Assembly: GCA_018389105.1 (NCBI GenBank)
Contig: JACATO010000304.1
Span: 1,612,001-1,676,000 of the forward strand
Reading direction: 5' to 3'
Source: Nautilus pompilius
Taxonomy: Eukaryota; Mollusca; Cephalopoda; Nautilida; Nautilidae
DNA length: 64,000 bases
Shown here: in pieces, positions 52,501 through 61,500 of the stretch
Position numbering within the stretch: position 1 is the first letter of the stretch
How the letters are laid out: the number at the start of each line of letters is the position of its first letter
Translations under genes and position numbers: made by a program
The notes under the pieces: model-generated
What the model was told of the DNA's origin: nothing
What the model saw: only the letters and a program-made list of their open reading frames with translations
Database searches by the model: none

Positions 52501-55500
52501 ATTCATACATAACCACTCTGAGAAAAGTGGGAACCTGGATTCATTGGAGGTGGTGATTGCTTTGATTTGGTTTCCATGCCACTCTACAATAAATGTGACA
52601 CTTTTGTTGACTTTGGGAATCCAGGAGGCATGTGGATGATGGTTTTATGGCTTTTATTAAACTGTACATACATTTTGTTAACTGTTAATAGTGGAATGTC
52701 CAGCACATTGGAGATTTAGCTTTTACCAACATCTCAATGAACCAATTATTCAAAGTTCCTTAGTTTCTGTGAGCCTCCTGTTTATGGCATGGCTGTCTGC
52801 AGAATGAGGCTTCCTTGGGACTGTACCTTTTCTTATGGCTTGCAGTCATGCGTTTATCATGTGACTGGAATTGAGTTCTAGGAGCTGTCTGATATGTCAA
52901 ATCTTGTTATCAGTATGGATATTTATTGGATACCTTTGCTTAACAGCAGCTTTTTTGGCAAAAAGGTACATAGTCATTGCACCACTTTGTTTCATCTTAC
53001 ATGTGACTTGCTTGCTATACCAAACACTAAACATTTTACTCGATGAAACTTTTAATGTCCATGTACATGTTTCTCGCTCTCTCTCTCTCTCTCTACACCT
53101 GGAATGGCTTAGTGGTTAGAGTACAGTCGACCCCTGCATAATCGCTGTTCAACATTTGCAGCCCCGGTTATTCGCGGAATTTTCCTTAGAACCTAACTAA
53201 TAATTGTTCGTGTAAACCCCCGCATATTCGCGGAATCACAAATATCTTCCGCGATTTTTTCGTGGCAATATATATTTTTTCACGCTTTTTAACGCTAAAT
53301 TATTAATAACAATACAATTTACTAATTTTGTAATATAAATACTAACATAAATTCAGCAAAATATCAATATAAAATAAACGTTGTTGGCTGGAGGTTTGAA
53401 AGTAGCCAATCCGAGAGCGTTATTCATTTCTTGCTGCTGATTGGCTGCTGCCCACGAGGCGCTATCTCAGGCAGATGCAGCCCAGCATCATCCCAGTTTA
53501 CCGCATGTAGCTATCTCGAGTGTTTCTCTGAGTGTTGTATTTTTTATTAAATTATTATTATATATATATATACTTATATTTTTTTATCATATTTGACGTT
53601 ATATTTTGACGTTTATAGGCATTTTTATGGACCACGTCCAATATTCACGGTTTTTCACTCTTTGCGGGTGCTCTAGGGACGTAACCCCCGCGAACACCGG
53701 GGGACAACTGTACTTGGCAAGGCCATTTAGTCTTCACGTTCAGAATTAGCTGTTTTTCATTGTTTGCAAAAGAAGCCTTAAGAACTGGCAAAAACTAACT
53801 CGTGTGTACTTGAATGTACTTTATCAGCATTTGCCTGCACCTCTCACTTTATTTGGATATGTTTTTTATCTTTTAGCGAACAAGGAGAAACAGGCTGCTG
53901 CAGCAGCGGCAGCGGCAGCAGCTGGGATGGCTCAGCAGGGAGTTCCTCCTCCACAGCCTGGTCCTGGGATGCAACAATCCATGCCAGACCCCATCAATGC
54001 TTTGCAGAATCTGGCCATGCAAGGAACAGCTATTATGGGAGGGCAGCAACAACAAGGTTAACCTTTTATCTTATAAGATCTTCTAGGGAAGATGACCACT
54101 TACTGGTTTGGTGTAGATCCTTTTTTTTTTTTTTTTTTTAAAGAACATGGGTAGTATGGGGTTTTTTGCTTCATTCCTAAAATGTGTTGATAAACAATAA
54201 CCTGGCCATTAAAAGGTACGAGTTTTTCATTATAAATATGCATTTTTAATTAGTAAAATGTGCTAATTGTTTTTGGTGAGCTAGCTACTATGTGTATGGA
54301 ATAAATTTTTTCTCTCTCAGTGCACTGCCATCCAGAGTTAACACAATGAAGTGGTCCATTGCATGTAGACTTGACCTTTTATCTGTTACTGGTTCCTTGC
54401 ACTGGACTCATTGTCATCTTTTATTGCCAATCTCTACTCACCTTGAGCATGTTTATGACGTGTGTTTTTAGGTTAAATGCTAAATTTAAAAGAAATTTTC
54501 TGTTCTTTGTATATAGAATTTTTAAGGGTTTTGTTGGTTCTCCCCCTTTTGTTTCCTACTTAGACTAACGTTATATATTTCCCTGCCATAATAATTTGGT
54601 GACCAGCTGTTATTACAATGGATGGCATAGTTGTCAGACTATTTGACCGTTGAGGGCTAGGGTTTGAATCCCAGTTGAGACTGACTTGGTTTGGCGTAAC
54701 TTTCTGCATGCATGGTTTCATCTCTTCCCAAGCCAACCATGTGGGTTTTCTTCCACATCTAAAAATGATTGATGCTAGTAGGACTTACCCCTCTTCCAAT
54801 CCACATTGGATACTTGTGGAAGAAGCATAATCTGTATCCCTTTCAATTTTTAAAATGGAAAGGAGGCTTTCCTCCTGTAATGGAGATCTGCTAGCTGCTG
54901 CTGATAGCGATGTTACTACAATAAGTTAGTTTATTGCTTGTTTTTATTTGCCATTTTCTTTAACTGAGTCGATTTCTTTATGCTGGTATTTGGTCAGCCA
55001 ACCTTTTGCAGTATGAAGATGTTTGGTATTGTATCAGTTCGTCCCAGTTCCTTCATGGCCTAGCAACCTTCATTTACTTCCATCACATAGATGAAATGTA
55101 GACAAATTGTTCTTAGCTGATCCAGATGTTTTCTTAGTTGCTCAAAACGGATTTATTTTAGGGTTTTGGAATACTTTGATATGAAGTTGACAACCTTGAT
55201 TCCTTTTCCAGATTGTGTTCACACAAGCATAAAATCTCAGTGTGTCATGTTGGTAAAATAGTAGATGTCCTTAAGGTGGAAATGTACCTGCATGACATTC
55301 CTCAACAGACACTAATTCTGTCACTCTGTCATACCAGAGCAGCCCATACCATGACATTCCTGCCTCCATACCATTTGGCAACAATGGTTTCTTATGTGAT
55401 ACATACTCAATGTAGCCAGGTCAGCAGTTGAAATGGCATGAAACTGTTTGCTGGCTCATTTCTGTTATGTTGTGGGTGATGTCATTAAGAGAATCTTGAC

Positions 55501-58500
55501 AGCAGGTGTGATCATGATGAGTAATGGCATGCTCTTGTCGAGATGTCGCTACTGAAAGCCTTGTAGGTTGCTTTGCCACAGTGATATTCATCTCAGTAAA
55601 CTTCAGACTTAATATAATGGCCACAGATTCAAAAGAAATATAGAGAGCATTGTCCTTCTGGTTGAATATGGCTACACTCTGAGTGGCCTGTAACACAACT
55701 TTGTGTAAAAGGAATAAATGTAATGGGATCTACCTGTTTTTGGCACTTGGTGATAATGCATACAGGTTATCTGACCACCTAGATGCATTTGGTTTTAGTT
55801 TTATCACTTGATCTAACACCACTGAACTAATTCTTAGTATCACTAAACTTCATTTTTATGTTGTCCAGTCACTACTTGTACTGTGCCTGATGCTTCACAA
55901 TCCTGCAATCTTTTGGGTTTGTAATAGAAAGTCCTAATATGGTGAAAAGCACTTAAATAGTGTCACATGATCAGCAGTGTGACAAAACAAGGCATTATTT
56001 CATGAATGATATGGGCACTCAATGTAAGTACGTAGGTAGAGGTGTGTCAACGAATAATCAGCTGATGTGATAATAAACACTTATTACTGGCATTGATACT
56101 TCATTGGTGAAAAGACCTTGAAGTAGGTGGCTGCAGCTGATTCAAAATTAAATGGTTTATTTTCATTTACATTAGTAAAAGAAATGATGGATCATGTCCA
56201 CAAAGTAAATTCACAATATTCATCTGCCAAAATATTCCTAAAGAAGGGGGGAGTCGACATTTATAGGGAATGTATATGAAGATAGACATTCTTATAGCTT
56301 TTGGGTCCTTTATGTTAGGGGAGAGCAAAATATGTAAATTAATTTTAATGAAAACACTTAACAGTTTTTGTGCAAAATGACAAGTGTTGCAGAATTTGTT
56401 TTTCATGGTGAAGTCTGTTTTTGGACTGAACTCCAATGGTTGTGGTTGGGGAAGAAACACTGAAACATAGGTTTATTAGGTATTTTTACTTCTAATAAAG
56501 TGATGGGGAAATGTCTGAATTAGCCTAATGGCTTCAATGAAGAATAGAGATATTTTGATGCTTTCTTATCTAGATAGAAAATCATCATTAGATTTCAGGA
56601 ATTGTGTAGTGTTTGGTTGTTAGTTGAAGAAAAGGAGGGGTATACATTTCTCTGAAAAAGATGCTTGAGCTGCATTCTTTGGCAACAGAAGGTAAATATT
56701 ATCTTCAAACAAAATCCTGCTTGTGACCTTCCCTGTAACTGTGCAACTCAAAAGTACATAGAAAGGAAAAGTAAAGCAGACTTTCAATAACATGAATGTT
56801 AAGCTACATAATTAGTAAAGTCTTGGGTATGCATATGATAATTGTAACCCAAAAAATAAATAGTCCAGAAAAACATTTGAAGCATTCTTGATGTTATTTA
56901 CTTGGCCTTTCTTTTTAATTGTGGGGTTGGGTGGTTGACAAGGCATAACTTACAGCTAGCGTGATGATGTTAATTGCAAGCCAGCCATCAATGAATCATT
57001 TTACTCTTGGGCGTTTTCCTGCCTTCTGAGCCTCTTGGTGAAAAGCAGTGTGTGGTAAATGTCCAGGTTGGTCATCCATCAAGTCTGCTCCCGACACTCT
57101 ATCTCTTGATCTCAGGTGTACCATGCACCTTGGAATATTTTGAAAATGACTCCAGCTAAGCTATCTGTAGCAAGCATGCACACACACAAACAACTCTACA
57201 ACTGGATAACCTGTGACATTTTGAAGAATTCATGGCGAAATGTGTTGAAATCCTGGCCAAAGGCAATCCTACTCACCAATATAATAGCCACTAGATTTTG
57301 CACCACTGTTTAATGTCTGTCAGGAGCTCTCCATTGTTTAATTTATTGCTGCAGTTTCATGAAATAAACTGTACAGAATGAAAGATTGATACTGTTAGCT
57401 TTGTCAGGGTTAACACAAACATTAGTCTGAAATATGGACTGACGCAATTCAATATTCAATGTATCTGAAAGGAATCGTCTTTTCTTTCTCTCTCTCTCTC
57501 TCTCTCAGCGGGCATGCTGACAAGCCAGCAGGCTGCACAGCTACAATACCAACGACATCTGTTGCAGACACGACCGCAGCAGCAGAAACCCATCCCACTA
57601 CAGGTAATAACTTCGTCAGCTGGGACACAGGCATGGCAGATACATGGAAAAGTGTCAGCAGCTGGCACAAATGAGAGGAGAGATCCAAAGGTTCGAGTTG
57701 AGAGGAGAGATGCTTTTTTTTTTTCCTGTTTTTGTTTGTAAGTTTTGTTTTTAATGGAAAGTAAGTAAGCCTGTGAAATATTTGGTCTTAAAGTATTTTG
57801 TTCAAAACGTCTGACAGCAAAAGGAGGTGGTGGACAAAGTGAAAAGAAAATATCAACATTCTAGAGTTATGTAGAATAATAATGATAAAGAATTCCTTTG
57901 TAGTGTGGTTTTTAATCTGCTTGTTATTTCAAGCTTCTCTTCACCAGAAGAGAGAATCTATGTGAGTTGATATTTGTAAATGAAAAGGAGACTTTCCTAA
58001 TGAGCCTCATTGCTCATCTCTCCAGCTGACCGAAAGTCTGTTCTTTTTCTTTGCAAATGTATTTTTGTTTATTTTTCGATTATCAAATTGCCTGTATATG
58101 CTAAAGTGAAATGTTATGAATCAAAGGCTTATTCACTGTCCAATTTTTCCTTTTATTTGCGATTTCTAGCTGTCCTAATAAAATCATCAACCTATTTACT
58201 GCATGTGAATGCTGTTAGCTGGCTGTTTGTTTTTTTCGTTGTTCTTGACCATGGTGGAGTTTGATGTTTGAATGATAACTTTGGCTAATCAACAAACCCC
58301 CCTTTTCTAATTAAAGATATGCTTACTATGGTAACTTGGGATATTTCTCATAGCTGTGGATGTGTATAAATTTAGAACAAAATTCTGGCAAATCCTTATC
58401 TATGCAGAAGCAATTTACTGGCAAAAGAATTTTTAAAATTATTCTGAAACTTGGATAACAATTTTGTGAGTTTCAAAAGCGTGCAGAGTAATCGCAGTCT

Positions 58501-61500
58501 TGGATTTTTCGTTATAAAGCTCAGAAACAAAGTACAATAAAAACTCACTTATCTGACTTGAACGAGACCATTTCTATGATGGATAAGTGGAATGTTAATT
58601 TGGACGGTGGCCAGTTCCCCGTCCTCTCTCCCATTCTACAGAAAACTTGATTGGGAAGAGTCTTGTCTGGAAACACTGTCTAAGCAGTAATGTTCAAAAC
58701 AGTTAAACTAAAGTAAAATTATCCTGTCTCTTCAGGGTTTTCAGTTTGTTGCTAAATGCATTGGTTCTGAAAGATTAGGTAGCTAAAAATTAGAAACTCA
58801 TTTGATTTGTTTGTGGTGACCACTTTTTCTTCTTTGTTTGCTCGGGGATTCCATGTTAGAAAAACTCTGTAATGAGTTTAAACATGTTCTGTAGACTCTG
58901 TGTGGCTGGAATGGTGTGTTGCAGCACTCTTGTGCATGCATACATGTGTGTGTGACTGGCAGGCCAGTTGGTTAACTTGAAGTGGTGGAAGAATGGATGT
59001 TGATAAGTGAGTTTCTACTGTAGATTATCTAAAGTGTAATTCTATATCTGTCATGTTTATCTCTATTTTAACATGGTGTTAAATCTGATGAAGTACATGA
59101 TTCAGGATGGAAATAAATATGATAAGCAATCATGCCCAAGTTCTTCAATTCATCCTCTGTTGCTATTTTTTTTTTATTATTATAGTTATGCTGCATCTGA
59201 TTATGCATCTTTTTGAAACTAAATTTTCTGTGTGACTGAGTGACATGCAGTTCTTTGGCGGATTTTCTTGTTTTTGTTACTCTCATCTTTGCAGCTTTTC
59301 CCCAACCACCATTTAAAGTGAGAAGCTGCAAACTGGTTGGTTTTCATGTCATAGGAACTTCAGTTTCACATGATTTGTGATTTAAAAAACTTACAAACAA
59401 ATCAACTTAATATCAGTTGCTATTTTCAAGCTTTAGGCAAGTGGGTAGGAAGGATCTTGGTTTTTGAGACTTTTTTTCTTTTATAGTTGAGTTATTATAT
59501 GGAAGGCTTGGTTTGATGGGGATTGTAACTTAGTTAATAGTGGATTATTATCCCCATCACTGCAATTTTTATTGCACTGTTTTGGAAAGTTAATCCTCTT
59601 GCTGTCTTCATCATGCTTTTAGTATCCATTGGTGATACTACTCATGTATGTCACTGGCAGGATACAAACTAGGAATCTCTTGGTTATGAATCCAATGAGC
59701 TACCAACAGCTGTTGACAATCTTCATAAATAATTATAACATTTAATTATCTTTTAACTTATTACCCTGGTATTTAGTTGACAGATGTATTACCTGGTCTA
59801 AACAATCAAACCTAGTACAATGGTTAAAGCTTAGCTTTCAGGACAGCAGTAGCTGTTGCATTGTCTTGAAGGCCTTTGGTTTTATGTATTAAACATTTGT
59901 AGCTTCATATTATGTAAGATAGATATTTGAATTTCATATAGTAATATACATGAAATTATTTGCAAACATCAATACATTATGACACAGATTATCCAGATAA
60001 ATATAAAATTTTTTTTTAAATGTTTGCAATAATATTGTTATCATTATTAACTTTCTTAAGAATCTAATTTTTAAAAAAAATAATAATCAAATGATCTTGA
60101 AGTATTTTGTCATATTCCAGTGAGGACTGGAATTTCCATGAGTGTTTACCTAATCCTTAAATAGTATTCGGAGCAGACAGTTATGCAGGTATAGCTATTA
60201 AAGTTTGAGTATGCTAAGAATTTAGTAAAGTTAATAGAGCTTGAAAAATGTAATTTAAAAAAAAAACTGGTGTGCCACTAACTTATGGAATTATTTTTTT
60301 ATAGACATACTTTTATTGTACACAAGCTGGTCATTACCCATTTAATAAATTGTCATGGATGATAGTACAGTGCAACCTCACGTTTCTGAACAAGCCCGGA
60401 GACAAGCTATTTGTTCGGATACGTGAAAAAACCGAATGCAGGTATTGCCGTGAGCATGCCGAGGGTCAAATTCGAACATCCAATTGACACCCTATCCGAA
60501 CAATAGACGCTATGCATGTTAATTGTCACTTGTGTAAACTGTTTCAAAACAATGCCTTTCTAACCCAAAGTGAAGTACTGTATTACTTAATCACTGTAGA
60601 TTTTCAATGTAATTTGAGTGAAAATGTTTGCATGTGCGCCTTTGTTAACCTCCATTTTGTCTGGCTGCAGAAATTTTGGTCACATGATCAATGAGTCTTG
60701 CTTGTCATAATACTGTAAGGTTAATGATGTACATTATATATATATATATATACATATACGGTCAGACCTCGTTAAACTATATGAATCACTTATATAGGCA
60801 TGCCCCCCACCCACTGTTCACTTTAAAAAAGGCCATGTTTTTTTCGGTTAAGATCTAAGAGAAATTACAATAGAACGTTGACAACCGAACAAAAAACTGT
60901 GAAAGTTCAGTTACGTGAGATTTTGTTCAGGGGACATGTCGATTGTTCGGATACACGAAAATTCGGATAAGTGAGGTTGTACTGTAGTTAAAGGGTGCTC
61001 GCAATACTTTAAATTTGTTGTTATTGGTGGTGGTTTTACTTTAATTTTTCTAAAAGTAACAGAGTCCTTGTAAAATGCCCTGGGTGGGTTGGCATGTGTG
61101 TGGGCACGTGCATGTTTAAAATTTTTAAAAAATTTTCATTAATTTTTTTGTGTTTTTTTGTCACTGATCATCATCTTGTTTGATTTTTACTAAGAATGTG
61201 ACTCGGGGAGTTCATAAAAAATATACAAACAATATGGCCAAAAGGAATTATAATATCTTCCTACGGTCAACTATACATCACTTGCTTTTGTTGTCCTCAA
61301 ACATCTCTAGGTTGTGATTGTGTTTAACTCTTTCTGTCTGTCTGTCCCCTACCATCCCATCCTGTTGGGTTACTATATCTTTTTTATCATCTTTTTTTTT
61401 ATTATTAAGAAAGTTTAAATGAACTCAGCCAGACACCATCACAGTGATGCTAGTTCAGCCAGGTTTCATCTGACTGCCCTGAGTGTTTTTTATAGTAAAT

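Larger units (their letters stand above)
34985..53876 (+). other. MED15 intron 3 (about 18.9 kb)
   Basis: The largest intron interrupts the gene just after the KIX helix bundle. About 35000-46700 is mainly AT-rich unique sequence with short homopolymer runs, plus an unidentified coding-like patch near 40830-41130. Later parts hold X-box-like sites (46812-46993), a SINE copy (about 47590-47720), a G-rich tract (49721-49753), a (TC)n repeat (50095-50118) and a TA-flanked element inserted in a SINE-like sequence (53093-53730). I see no supported gene on either strand. Confidence 0.75.
54057..57508 (+). other. MED15 intron 4
   Basis: This 3.5-kb intron has a 20-base poly-T run at about 54120-54139 close to the donor and a tRNA-derived SINE (about 54610-54850). 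A (TC)n tract forms its 3' end. Short open frames between 55213 and 57313 match nothing I know. Confidence 0.78.
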
